From NCBI RefSeq assembly GCF_025354435.1, contig NZ_JANXMU010000083.1, positions 24,594 to 88,593 of the forward strand: 64,000 nt of DNA, given 5' to 3'. Shown in pieces: positions 27,807 to 36,004 of the stretch; position 1 is the first letter of the stretch; the number at the start of each line of letters is the position of its first letter. Below the pieces are notes generated by a model. The model worked only from the letters and a program-made list of their open reading frames with translations. It had not been told where the DNA came from and ran no database searches. The DNA is from Rhodoferax sp. GTDB lineage: Bacteria; Pseudomonadota; Gammaproteobacteria; Burkholderiales; Burkholderiaceae_C. The position numbers were made by a program, and so were the translations under genes.

Positions 27807-28646
27807 CTAACTTCGCACCAGTTCGGGGCCAAGCCGGGCATCGAAACCGTGCAGTCCCGCCAGTAGCGCCGGGTAAGCATGCGCCACCAGCTCCGGCGTG
27901 CCCTTTACGCCCAGTTCGATATGGCGGCCGTATTCAGGGTGGTCCACGCTGGGCAGGCTAAATACCTTGACCCCTTCAAACTGGCGCTCCAGCGCCTCCA
28001 TCAGGGGGGTCAATGTAGCCTCCATGCTGCCAAACACGATCACTGACTTCTCGGCCCAGGCCGCTTTTTGGAACCACGGGCTGTAGTGCTGGTCCAGCAC
28101 CCACTCCACCATCGGCCAGGCCATCACCGGAAAGCCGGGCACAAAATGCACGCGGCCCATGCTGAAGCCAGGGATTTTGTTGTACGGATTGGGAATGATC
28201 TGAGCGCCCTGCGCAAACATGCCCATGTTCAGACGGTGGATGTTGTCCGGGTGGGTGGGCTCGTAGGGCAAGCCCTGGTCACGGGCAGTGTCCTGCATGC
28301 GCTCGCGGATCAGGGCTTCGGCCTGCGGGTGCAGCGCCAGCGGCAGGCCCAGGGCCTTGGCGGCGCACTGGCGGGTGTGGTCGTCGGGCGTAGCACCGAT
28401 GCCGCCGGTGGAAAACACCACATCACCCGAGGCAAACGCCCGTTGTAAGGTGCTGGTAATACGCGCAGGGTCGTCGCCCACGTAGTCGGCGTAGCTGAGC
28501 TGCAGACCGCGTGCGGCCAGCAGTTCGATCACCTTGGGCAGGTGTTTGTCAGAGCGTTTGCCAGACAAAATTTCATCGCCCACGATGACCAGCCCAAAGG
28601 TGGGCGCAGATTCAAGGGGGCGGAAGGTAGGAAGATCCAGCGTCAT
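27807..28646 (-). CDS. CinA-like molybdopterin-binding-fold protein
   Basis: Protein of 279 residues with the MoaB/Mog-like domain of CinA (LVIVGDEILSGKRSDKHLP, FSTGGIGATPDDHTRQC, VHFVPGFPVMAWPM). CinA relatives act as nicotinamide-nucleotide or ADP-ribose hydrolases, but the C-terminal amidase domain of full CinA is absent, so this is the short stand-alone form and its substrate is unclear. ATG 28646 lies 35 bases inside the end of the upstream EI24 gene, so the two overlap and are probably co-expressed. Confidence 0.85.
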   Translation of the reverse strand: MTLDLPTFRPLESAPTFGLVIVGDEILSGKRSDKHLPKVIELLAARGLQLSYADYVGDDPARITSTLQRAFASGDVVFSTGGIGATPDDHTRQCAAKALGLPLALHPQAEALIRERMQDTARDQGLPYEPTHPDNIHRLNMGMFAQGAQIIPNPYNKIPGFSMGRVHFVPGFPVMAWPMVEWVLDQHYSPWFQKAAWAEKSVIVFGSMEATLTPLMEALERQFEGVKVFSLPSVDHPEYGRHIELGVKGTPELVAHAYPALLAGLHGFDARLGPELVRS

Positions 28647-29520
28647 AAGTTGGCTTTTGTTGAACAGGTTCCAAAATTTCCATCGGGGTGGCAGCCGGTA
28701 CCCCCACCGGGGCGACCTGTACCGCCGTTTCGGCCCGCAGGGCTTCCAGCGCGGACAAAACGTAATGGGCAAACCACAGCGAAGAAAAGGCAAATACCAG
28801 GGTATAGATCCAGATGGCCAGCGGCACCAGCACCACAAAGGCGGCTGCAAATAAAGCCCCCGAAGCCCACACCAAGCTAGGTGCAGCCCCCAGATAGCCG
28901 GTCAACACGCCCATACCCAACAGGGTCATGCGGTGGCGGCGGTAAATTTCACGTCGTTCTTCCTTGCTGGCGTGCAGGGCCAATGTGTCGTAGGACATGA
29001 CACGGTAGGTCAACCAGCCCCATATCAGCGGTGGCAGCACCAAAATCAAGGGCGGCACCAGCCACAGCGGAATCGACACCACTAGCGCCACCAAGGCCAG
29101 CAAAATCGAGCCCAGCGACCAGAACAGGCCGCCGATGAACGTGCCGCCCTTCTTCTTTTCCAGTTGGGGAAAGCGCCGCTCGGACACCAGGGCCACCAGG
29201 GCGGGAGTCATCATCATGGCCACGGCCAACAGGGACAGCACCACGATGAATGGTGTTACCGCAAAAATCACCAGCAAGGGTGCCAGCGCCACCTTGAGTT
29301 GCCCCACGCCCGCGCTTTCCAGCCAAGTCCATATGCGGGCCACCCACTCCGACGCGTCCAGCATGCCGCGCACCATGTCCAGCGCTGGCTCCCAGTAAAA
29401 ATACCCCAGGCCCAGAGACAAGGCCACCAGTATTAGCAAAGGTAAAAACGACAACGCGATTACGCGGTGGTGCATGCAATAGGCCGCAGCGCGCCAAAAG
29501 GAATCTAAAAGCAGTTTCAT
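28612..29520 (-). CDS. EI24/CysZ-like inner-membrane protein
   Basis: Polytopic membrane protein of 302 residues with the EI24 domain pattern: hydrophobic segments near 20-45, 75-115, 130-180 and 210-245, and LTYRVMSYDTLALHASKEER between them. E. coli CysZ of this family supports sulphate uptake, but most betaproteobacterial members are uncharacterised, so no substrate is assigned. The proline-rich C-terminus overlaps the start of the CinA-like gene by 35 bases. Confidence 0.85.
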   Translation of the reverse strand: MKLLLDSFWRAAAYCMHHRVIALSFLPLLILVALSLGLGYFYWEPALDMVRGMLDASEWVARIWTWLESAGVGQLKVALAPLLVIFAVTPFIVVLSLLAVAMMMTPALVALVSERRFPQLEKKKGGTFIGGLFWSLGSILLALVALVVSIPLWLVPPLILVLPPLIWGWLTYRVMSYDTLALHASKEERREIYRRHRMTLLGMGVLTGYLGAAPSLVWASGALFAAAFVVLVPLAIWIYTLVFAFSSLWFAHYVLSALEALRAETAVQVAPVGVPAATPMEILEPVQQKPTYDAGSSYLPPP

Positions 29521-29544
29521 GGGGGTGAGGATACCCGCATCAAA

Positions 29545-30510
29545 TTAGCGCAACACTGTCCACAGTCGCCGCAGGCCCAACCACTGCTGTTGCCAGAAAC
29601 CCTGGCCGTAGTCACGCCCCCCCTCCTCCGCCAGTTGGTCCCGGATGCCGGTGGGGTCGTAGCGCAAGTCGAAATTAGCGGTGCCAAAGAACATGTCCCA
29701 CCAGGGCAACAAGACCCCAAAGTTGTGCCCGCCCAGTGTATTTTTACCCGCCGATTCGTGACCGATACCGATGCTGTGGTGCCGCCGGTGGAAGCGTGGG
29801 CTGACCCACAGTCGCTCGCCCACCCGGCCAAACCAGACCCGCAGATTGGCGTGCTGCAAGCTTTCGCTAAGCTGGGTAAAAGCCACGATAGCAATGAACT
29901 GCCCAGGGGCCACGCCCACCAACTGGGCTACCAGGGCCACGATGATGTCGCCGATCACGTCGTCCAGCAGGTGGTTGCGGTTGTCGCTCCACAGGGTCAT
30001 TTGGCGCTGCGAATGGTGCAGGGAATGCAGGCTCCACCACCAGGCAAACTGGTGCTGGCCCCGGTGCACCCAGTAGCCCAAAAAGTCAAAGGCCACCAAG
30101 TACAAGGCAAAGCTAAACACCGCCTGGTCGGTCACGCCGGGCCACAGAGCATCCAGGTGAAAAGTCGCCATACCCGCCACCCGCATCTCGCCAAACAGGC
30201 CATCCATCAGCGGATCGAGGGTAAAAAACAGCAGCAACCGGAACGCACCCAAGCGGTGCAACAGTGTGTAAATGATGTCAATGCGCACGGCTGAACGGTC
30301 CTGCAGCGACTCCACCGGCCGCCAGCGCTGCAGCGGCCCCAGCACCGCGACCAGCACCAGTAGCTGCAGCAAACCCACTAATAGCCAGCCGGTGGCGGTG
30401 TAGGCATCTTCCACCCAGCCACCGAAGCCCAGGTCAAACACCACGGGCTGGACGACCGCTTCAAACAGCCACTGCTGCGCGTCGGAAAACAGGTTAGTCA
30501 ATAAATCCAT
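29545..30510 (-). CDS. Sterol desaturase / fatty-acid hydroxylase family protein
   Basis: Membrane-bound di-iron oxygenase family, 321 residues. The histidine boxes are present: HRGQH, HSLHHSQ, and FHRRHHSIGIGHES, with hydrophobic segments before and between them. Substrates in bacteria range from lipids to hopanoids and carotenoids; none can be assigned here. ATG 30510 is chosen because the longer frame (GTG 30543) would overlap the upstream deacetylase. It lies 8 bases after that gene on the same strand. Confidence 0.88.
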   Translation of the reverse strand: MDLLTNLFSDAQQWLFEAVVQPVVFDLGFGGWVEDAYTATGWLLVGLLQLLVLVAVLGPLQRWRPVESLQDRSAVRIDIIYTLLHRLGAFRLLLFFTLDPLMDGLFGEMRVAGMATFHLDALWPGVTDQAVFSFALYLVAFDFLGYWVHRGQHQFAWWWSLHSLHHSQRQMTLWSDNRNHLLDDVIGDIIVALVAQLVGVAPGQFIAIVAFTQLSESLQHANLRVWFGRVGERLWVSPRFHRRHHSIGIGHESAGKNTLGGHNFGVLLPWWDMFFGTANFDLRYDPTGIRDQLAEEGGRDYGQGFWQQQWLGLRRLWTVLR

Positions 30511-30518
30511 GGGCCCGA

Positions 30519-31340
30519 TTATTGGGGATGCGCGCTTATCCACGCGGTGTAGTCGGGATGTTCACGCAGGGTGCGAAAGCAAAAGCCCCGCTCTTTCAGG
30601 CCGACCATCAGCGGCTCCAGCACCGCGGGGGCCCAGGGGTCTTTGCGCGACCAGATGCCCAGGTGGGCTAGCAAAATATCGCCACTGCGGATGGTGCGCA
30701 GGGCCTGGGCCAGCAACGCGGGGTTACTGGTTTTTTCACTCGACAGCTCATCGCCCAAGAATCCGGCCGGGGCCCAGCCCACGTGCGCATAACCGCAGGA
30801 TTTGGCCGCAGCCAGCAGCGCGGGCGAAGTCTTGCCGCCGGGCGCGCGGAACAGCGGCAACGGGGCCTGGCCGGTCATGGTCTGCATACGCTGGCTGGCG
30901 CGGTGGATTTCTTCGCAGTACTGGGCCGCGGTCCAGGTGAACTCGCGGTCGGTGTCCGGCCCGGCCGAGGGTTTGACGCGGAAACGGACCGGCGTGCCGG
31001 GCACATCAGCCTTCCAGTACACGTGGTCAAACGTGTGGGATGCAAAGGCGTGGCCCTCGGCGGCACGGGCCTTCCACCAGGGAGCCCAGTGATCGCCCAG
31101 GCTGCCATCACCTTCCTGGGTGCGCTCTTGGGCTCCAAAGAAAGTCACCTTGACCTGTTGGCGATTCAGCACCTCGGCCACCAGCGGGGCGATACCCATG
31201 TGGCCAGTGTCGAAGGTCAGGTAGACTGGTTTTTCACAAGGTTTTTCGGTTGTAGCGCATATAGCGCATGCGCTAGTAGCTATCAATACCGCAGCAAAAA
31301 CAGATTTAGCGCGCTGCGTGGTCCAGAGTCCAAACGCCAT
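30519..31340 (-). CDS. Polysaccharide deacetylase (NodB-like), signal peptide built from a repeat
   Basis: Carbohydrate esterase 4 family, 273 residues, exported. Motif 1 is TFDTGHMG instead of TFDDG, so the usual second Asp, a metal ligand, is Thr; motif 2 SHTFDH keeps both His; motif 3 is FRAPGGKTS and the C-terminal DILLAHLG resembles the closing motif. The metal site is therefore altered and activity is uncertain. Residues about 20-34 of the signal region are encoded by a dispersed repeat (copy 6). ATG 31340 overlaps the end of the YncE-like gene by 35 bases. Confidence 0.85.
   Translation of the reverse strand: MAFGLWTTQRAKSVFAAVLIATSACAICATTEKPCEKPVYLTFDTGHMGIAPLVAEVLNRQQVKVTFFGAQERTQEGDGSLGDHWAPWWKARAAEGHAFASHTFDHVYWKADVPGTPVRFRVKPSAGPDTDREFTWTAAQYCEEIHRASQRMQTMTGQAPLPLFRAPGGKTSPALLAAAKSCGYAHVGWAPAGFLGDELSSEKTSNPALLAQALRTIRSGDILLAHLGIWSRKDPWAPAVLEPLMVGLKERGFCFRTLREHPDYTAWISAHPQ
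31241..31283 (-). repeat. Dispersed repeat, copy 6, inside the deacetylase reading frame
   Basis: Minus strand: ATAGCT, 21 nt, GCTACAACCGAAAAAC, with the palindrome TAGCGCATGCGCTA in the centre. It is translated as IATSACAICATTEKP in the signal-peptide region without breaking the frame. Confidence 0.8.
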
Positions 31341-32331
31341 GGGGAGACCTTCCAACATTGATTTGACGCACGACTTTTTTGGACTCCAGGTCGATCACCG
31401 TGAGCTTGCGGGCCCAACGCGACGACACCAACAGCAGCTTGCCATCGGCCGACACATCCATGCAGTCAGGCCCGCCGGGTGCCGGATAGGTGGCCACCGA
31501 CTCCAGGGTTTGCAGGTCAATCTTGCTGATGCTGTTGGCTACCCGGTTGCTGACGAACACATGGCGCTTGTCGCCCGCCGCGCGGAACGCGTGCGAGCCC
31601 TTGCCGGTGGCGATGACCTTGGTACGCACGGGGGCCTTGCCGGACACGTCATACACCTCCACGCCCTCCCCGCCCGTCAGGCCGACCAGCAGGGTTTTGT
31701 CGTCGGCTGTGCCGTACACATCGGCGGGCATGGCCCCCGTAGGCGTGCGCCATTTGATGGTTTGGGTAGCCAGGTCCACAGCGACCAGCTCGTCGCTGTC
31801 TTGCATGGTGGAGTAAATGGTGGTGCTTTTGCTGTCGATCCACAGGTGGCTGGGCGTTTTGCCCGTGGCCACGCGCTTGGCCAACACGATATCTTTGCCA
31901 TCCCAGCGGTAGATGTCAATGTGGTTTAGTCGGTTGGCCGCGGTAACAAACCACTTCATGTTGGGCGAGAAGCGCAACTGGTATGGGTCCAGCACGTCGC
32001 GCACCACCCGCTGGATCTCGGCTGTCTTGGGGTCGATGAAGGTCAGCGTGTCGGACAGTGCATTGGCTATCACCAGCGACTTCTCGTCGGGGGTGAGGTA
32101 CATGTGGTGCGGCTCTTTGCCCGTGGGGATGCGCCGGGTTTCGGTCCAGCTACCGGGGTCGATCACGCTCACGCTCGCATCCAACGAATTGAGGACAAAA
32201 ATCGGAGAGGAAAGCGGAGCGGAAACCGAGGTGGAAATGGGGGTTAATTGGGCCCAAGCGGCAAGCGGGGTGGCTACGGCAAAAGCAAGAACAGAGGCCA
32301 AAAAGGCAAAACTTCGGACAAACAACTTCAC
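31306..32331 (-). CDS. YncE-like secreted beta-propeller protein
   Basis: Protein of 341 residues with a signal peptide (MKLFVRSFAFLASVLAFAVA, then TPLAAWAQ) and repeated propeller blades of the YVTN/YncE type (VLNSLDASVSVIDPG, VIANALSDTLTFIDPK, HVFVSNRVANSISKID, VSSRWARKLTVIDLES). Such proteins are periplasmic; roles in metal or electron-transfer systems are known for relatives, none provable here. The likely start is GTG 32331, the only one giving a full signal sequence; the ribosome-binding site is weak. Overlap with the downstream deacetylase suggests co-expression. Confidence 0.87.
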   Translation of the reverse strand: MKLFVRSFAFLASVLAFAVATPLAAWAQLTPISTSVSAPLSSPIFVLNSLDASVSVIDPGSWTETRRIPTGKEPHHMYLTPDEKSLVIANALSDTLTFIDPKTAEIQRVVRDVLDPYQLRFSPNMKWFVTAANRLNHIDIYRWDGKDIVLAKRVATGKTPSHLWIDSKSTTIYSTMQDSDELVAVDLATQTIKWRTPTGAMPADVYGTADDKTLLVGLTGGEGVEVYDVSGKAPVRTKVIATGKGSHAFRAAGDKRHVFVSNRVANSISKIDLQTLESVATYPAPGGPDCMDVSADGKLLLVSSRWARKLTVIDLESKKVVRQINVGRSPHGVWTLDHAAR

Positions 32332-32405
32332 AGGGCACCACTAATAAGAGACAGCTTGGCAGTGTAGCCGCCGGGCATGGCCCCTCTGGGCCACGGATGT
32401 AACAA

Positions 32406-33164
32406 CTAAGAACTTGTCTGCGCAGCGCAGAGTTGGGCCAGATCCTCTGCACTCAGCCAGCGCCACTGCCCTGGCAGCAGGTCAGCAGGCAGCGCAAAAC
32501 TGCCCATTTGCGAACGGTGCAGACCCTCTACCCGGTTGCTTACTGCCGCCAGCATGCGTTTGACCTGGTGGTATTTGCCTTCGGTCAACGTCAGGCGCAG
32601 GTGATGGCTGCTGACAGCCTCGCACGCAGCGGCCCGGACCGGCTTGGGGTCATCGTCCAGTACCACACCGGCCAACAGCTTGCTGACTTGCTGTTCGTCC
32701 AATGGATGCTTGGTGGTTACCTCGTAGACCTTGGGCACATGCTTTTTGGGCGAAGTCATGCGGTGGATGAACTGGCCGTCGTCGCTGAGCAGCAGCAGGC
32801 CCGTGGTGTCCTGGTCCAGCCGCCCCACGGCCTGTACGCCTTGCAACGCGCCTTTTTGCGGTCGCAACCGCAAAGGCGACGGCAGCAGTGTGTAGATGCT
32901 GGGATAGGTGGACGGCTTTTGCGAGCACTCAGTGCCCGCCGGTTTGTTCAGCAGCACATAGGCCTGGCGGTGGTAGGGCCAGTCTACGCCCTGAACCCGA
33001 AAGCGCAGGCCTTCTGGATCAAAATCCATAGCTGAATCTGCACATAGGACGGGTGCTAGAGCCGAATTTTCCGTATAAACCTCGACCAGGCCCTGTTGGA
33101 TCAGACCGGCACATACACGGCGCGTACCAAAGCCCTGCGAATAAAGAATGTCTTGAAGCTGCAT
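32406..33164 (-). CDS. RsuA/RluB-type pseudouridine synthase
   Basis: rRNA pseudouridine synthase family, 252 residues: an S4-like N-terminus (LYSQGFGTRRVCAGLIQQG), the catalytic Asp in GRLDQDTTGLLLLSDDG, RMTSPKKHVPKVYEV, and EGKYHQVKRMLAAV. It is closest in layout to RsuA (16S rRNA), but RluE/RluB-like activity cannot be excluded. ATG 33164 is chosen as the start of the S4 domain although GGGAG abuts it. Residues about 32-46, after the S4 core, are encoded by repeat copy 10, an unusual insert-like patch. Confidence 0.9.
   Translation of the reverse strand: MQLQDILYSQGFGTRRVCAGLIQQGLVEVYTENSALAPVLCADSAMDFDPEGLRFRVQGVDWPYHRQAYVLLNKPAGTECSQKPSTYPSIYTLLPSPLRLRPQKGALQGVQAVGRLDQDTTGLLLLSDDGQFIHRMTSPKKHVPKVYEVTTKHPLDEQQVSKLLAGVVLDDDPKPVRAAACEAVSSHHLRLTLTEGKYHQVKRMLAAVSNRVEGLHRSQMGSFALPADLLPGQWRWLSAEDLAQLCAAQTSS
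33028..33070 (+). repeat. Dispersed repeat, copy 10, inside the rsuA-like gene
   Basis: ATAGCT, 21 nt, GCTAGAGCCGAATTTT, identical spacing to the intergenic copies. Antisense to the gene, it is read as ENSALAPVLCADSAM without stops. Confidence 0.7.
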
Positions 33165-33306
33165 CTCCCGAGTATCGCAAACACCGCACGCCACCCCAAG
33201 AAACACATTGATACGATATGTCCACAATATGCAGCATAAAGCGTGAAGCAATTCACACGGATATGTAGCATATGCAACTATAAACGTAGCTCCACCGGAG
33301 TCTTAA

Positions 33307-33792
33307 ATGCGTGAACTACTTACCACCCTGTTTATTTTTGCTGCGGCCTTCATGCTGTGGCGGACCGTGCGGCCCCACCGCCACCATGGCTACCAGCTCG
33401 CATCGCCCCAGCCGCTGCAAGCCTCTGATGCAGCCGATCCCCATATCTATAAATGGCCATCGCTAGGCTTATTCCAACTGTGCGCAACAGACAGTTCTCG
33501 CTACCAGGCAGCGTTGCAACTGGTAGCCGATGGCACGCCCATCAGCCCCATCGGCACACAGGTGGTGGCCCAGTTGCACACCGGTGGTGACAATTCCGAA
33601 ACCTGGAAACCGGTAGAGATTCGGGTCCATGGCGCGCGGGTCGGCTTTCTGTCGAGCGGCGATGCCAGCCGCTTCCAGCGCCGTCTGGCCTACGAGGGGC
33701 ACGCCGGACAAACCACGAGCTGCGATGCATTGATCACCCTCACCGACAACCACTACGACATTCGACTGGATTTGAAAGAGTTTCGCCACTGA
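33307..33792 (+). CDS. Hypothetical protein with HIRAN-like region
   Basis: Protein of 161 residues. Residues 1-19 are hydrophobic (LLTTLFIFAAAFMLWR), either a membrane anchor or an uncleaved signal. The C-terminal part (VEIRVHGARVGFLSSGDASR, then TTSCDALITLTDNHYDIRLD) resembles short HIRAN-like or phage-type domains with a VGxLS motif, but the match is only by eye. CCGGAG lies upstream of ATG 33307. It is flanked by the rsuA-like gene (divergent) and degQ; no function is assigned. Confidence 0.7.
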   Translation: MRELLTTLFIFAAAFMLWRTVRPHRHHGYQLASPQPLQASDAADPHIYKWPSLGLFQLCATDSSRYQAALQLVADGTPISPIGTQVVAQLHTGGDNSETWKPVEIRVHGARVGFLSSGDASRFQRRLAYEGHAGQTTSCDALITLTDNHYDIRLDLKEFRH

Positions 33793-33797
33793 GCGCA

Positions 33798-33817
33798 GGC
33801 GGCCGTTCTAGGCCGCC
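33798..33817. terminator. Possible terminator hairpin
   Basis: GGCGGCC, loop GTTCTA, GGCCGCC, just after the stop of the hypothetical gene. No T tract follows, so it may be only a structural or Rho-independent-like hairpin of modest strength. Confidence 0.4.
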
Positions 33818-33894
33818 ACAGCGCTATTTAAGTCTGGCCTAAGCCAGCATCCTGATAGTTGGGCATCGCAACCCAACCACCCAAGGATGCTCTC

Positions 33895-35391
33895 ATGCAA
33901 GTTCTGTCTCTCCAAAACACCAAACTCGTTCTTGCCCTGGTCGCCGCCGGAGCTATTGGCGGCATGGGCGGATCCTTGCTGCACAACGTCAGCGAAGCCC
34001 GCGCAGCAGCACCGCTCGTCAATACAGCCACCACGCCAGCCACCCCTATGGCGCTGCCCGATTTTTCGCAGATCACCACCCAGTACGGCCCGGCGGTCGT
34101 CAATATCAGCGTGACCAGTGTCGCCAAATCCGGTAGCGACGATGCCGAGACCGCCCAACACCCGCAGCGCGACGATCCTTTTGGCAATGACCCTTTCTTT
34201 GAATTCTTCCGCCGCTTCCAGCAAGGCCAGGGCCAAGGTGGAGTCCCGGGTCAAAAAGAAGCGCCCACCCGCAGCCAGGGTTCTGGCTTCATCGTGAGCG
34301 CTGACGGCATCGTAATGACCAACGCCCACGTGGTGAAAGATGCCAAGGAAGTGGTCGTCAAACTCACCGACCGCCGCGAATTCGTCGCCAAGGTGCTGGG
34401 GGCCGACCCCAAAACCGACATCGCGGTCTTAAAGATAGATGCCAAAAACCTGCCCGTGGCCACCATCGGCAAATCCAGCGACCTGAAAGTAGGCGAATGG
34501 GTACTGGCCATTGGCTCGCCTTACGGGTTTGAAAACACCGTCACCGCCGGTGTGGTCAGCGCCAAGGGCCGCTCCTTGCCCGACGACAGCGCGGTGCCGT
34601 TCATCCAGACCGATGCAGCCGTCAACCCCGGCAACTCCGGTGGCCCTCTATTCAATAGCCGGGGCGAGGTGATCGGCATCAACTCGCAGATTTACAGCCG
34701 CACCGGCGGCTACCAAGGTCTGTCGTTTGCCATCCCCATGGACCTCGCAGGCAAAGTCAAAGACCAAATCGTCGCCCACGGCAAAGTCGAACATGCGCGC
34801 CTAGGGGTGTCGGTGCAAGAGGTCAACCAGGCCTTGGCCGACTCGTTCAAGCTAGACAAGCCCGAGGGTGCACTGGTGTCCAGCGTTGAAAAAGACGGCC
34901 CCGCCAGTAAGGCCGGGTTGGAGCCCGGCGACGTGATCCGCAAGGTAGACGGACACGCTGTGGTGTCGTCGGGCGACCTGCCTGCTGTTATCAGCCAGGA
35001 TGCACCTGGCAATAAGGTCAAGCTGGACGTGTGGCGCAAGGGAGCCGCACTGGAAATTGAAGCCAAACTGGGTAACGCCAACGACAAACCGGTGCAAGTC
35101 GCCACTAGCAAAGAAGCCGCGTCACAAGGTCGCCTAGGTCTGGCCTTGCGTCCCTTGCAGCCCGAGGAACTGCGCGCTGCCGGGGTTCCCAACGGCCTGC
35201 TGATTGAATCCTCCGCAGGCCCGGCTGCCAACGCCGGGGTCGAAAGCGGCGATGTATTGCTGGCCATCAACGGCACGCCGGTCAAAAGCATCGAGCAGGT
35301 GAAAATCGCTGTCGCCAAATCCGATAAATCGATTGCGTTACTGATCCTGCGTGCAGGCGACACCATTTTTGTACCGGTGCGGATGGGCTGA
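33895..35391 (+). CDS. degQ: Periplasmic serine protease DegQ/HtrA (Do family)
   Basis: Trypsin-like protease with two PDZ domains, 498 residues. A signal or anchor segment lies at about 10-38 (LVLALVAAGAIGGMGGSLLH). The catalytic triad is complete: His145 (TNAHVV), Asp175 (KTDIAVLK), Ser248 (GNSGGPL). PDZ1 begins near RLGVSVQEVN, PDZ2 near RLGLALRPLQ. A Q-linker-like FFRRFQQGQGQGG loop precedes the protease core. AAGGA precedes ATG 33895. Functions in folding quality control of the periplasm; which Do paralogue (DegP, DegQ, MucD) cannot be fixed, MucD being a common name in this group. Confidence 0.93.
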   Translation: MQVLSLQNTKLVLALVAAGAIGGMGGSLLHNVSEARAAAPLVNTATTPATPMALPDFSQITTQYGPAVVNISVTSVAKSGSDDAETAQHPQRDDPFGNDPFFEFFRRFQQGQGQGGVPGQKEAPTRSQGSGFIVSADGIVMTNAHVVKDAKEVVVKLTDRREFVAKVLGADPKTDIAVLKIDAKNLPVATIGKSSDLKVGEWVLAIGSPYGFENTVTAGVVSAKGRSLPDDSAVPFIQTDAAVNPGNSGGPLFNSRGEVIGINSQIYSRTGGYQGLSFAIPMDLAGKVKDQIVAHGKVEHARLGVSVQEVNQALADSFKLDKPEGALVSSVEKDGPASKAGLEPGDVIRKVDGHAVVSSGDLPAVISQDAPGNKVKLDVWRKGAALEIEAKLGNANDKPVQVATSKEAASQGRLGLALRPLQPEELRAAGVPNGLLIESSAGPAANAGVESGDVLLAINGTPVKSIEQVKIAVAKSDKSIALLILRAGDTIFVPVRMG

Positions 35392-35490
35392 ATGCCATGG
35401 AATAGGCAGTCCACAGAAGAGTGGGTTGTCTAAAAACAGGCTTATTGATGGTCTGTTGTGTAAAACACAACGACCACAACAGAGCTTTTG

Positions 35491-35513
35491 GCAGCTTCAA
35501 AAGGCTGCTTTTT
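35491..35513 (+). terminator. Likely terminator of degQ
   Basis: GCAGC, 8-nt loop, GCTGC, then TTTTT. Short stem, 100 bases after the degQ stop. Confidence 0.55.
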
Positions 35514-35785
35514 AGTATACAAAATAGAAATTTGTACTGAAAAATAAACTCATAAATCCTGCAAAAAATCAGCCCTCTTGTAACCGACACCGCACTTGCA
35601 TTGCTCTGCATGCGCGCTGCAAACGGTAAGAAGCTGCTGCCTTTTCGGTAGCAGTAGCATTTTGTAAGCAATTTGAAACAATGTCGATCATGTGATCTAT
35701 TGCACGCTCATGATTTGGTTACATCAGGCCTTAAAACTGTACATTAATACAGCCTTAAAATGCATATCAAGTGAAGTCCATATGC

Positions 35786-35815
35786 TTGACTTGATATTAA
35801 TAGTCCTCCTAGAAT
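35786..35815 (+). promoter_or_regulatory. Sigma-70-type promoter upstream of transglycosylase
   Basis: TTGACT, 18-base spacer, TAGAAT. The predicted transcript would start near 35822 and carry a ~185-nt leader before ATG 36005. Confidence 0.55.
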
Positions 35816-36004
35816 CCGCCGTCCCCCCTATAACCCTAGGGACAACCCGAACCCGCTGCCGAACCCCGGCTAAGTCAAATCGCTGCAAACACCCTAAGGG
35901 CACCGCAGGATTTTGATGGCGTACCCACCCAATCGAGGTGCCCCAAGCGAATTGCTCTTACGCAAACTTTATCGCCCCAGGCCTTCGCTAGATGAGGAAG
36001 TGCT

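Larger units (their letters stand above)
35392..36004. other. Long intergenic region with structured leader
   Basis: 613 bases without a gene. The first half holds a terminator and AT-rich DNA; a promoter lies at 35786-35815; the last ~185 bases before the transglycosylase look like a GC-rich structured 5' leader (GTCCC/GGGAC pairing at 35821-35843, CTGC/GCAG around 35883-35908 enclosing CCCTAAGGG). No known riboswitch class was matched with confidence. Confidence 0.5.

Noticed and set aside
35821..35890. Resemblance to the c-di-AMP (ydaO) riboswitch tail (CCGAACCC and GGCTAAG)
   Set aside because: The long 5' half of that class does not fit between the promoter and this element, and the order of segments differs.
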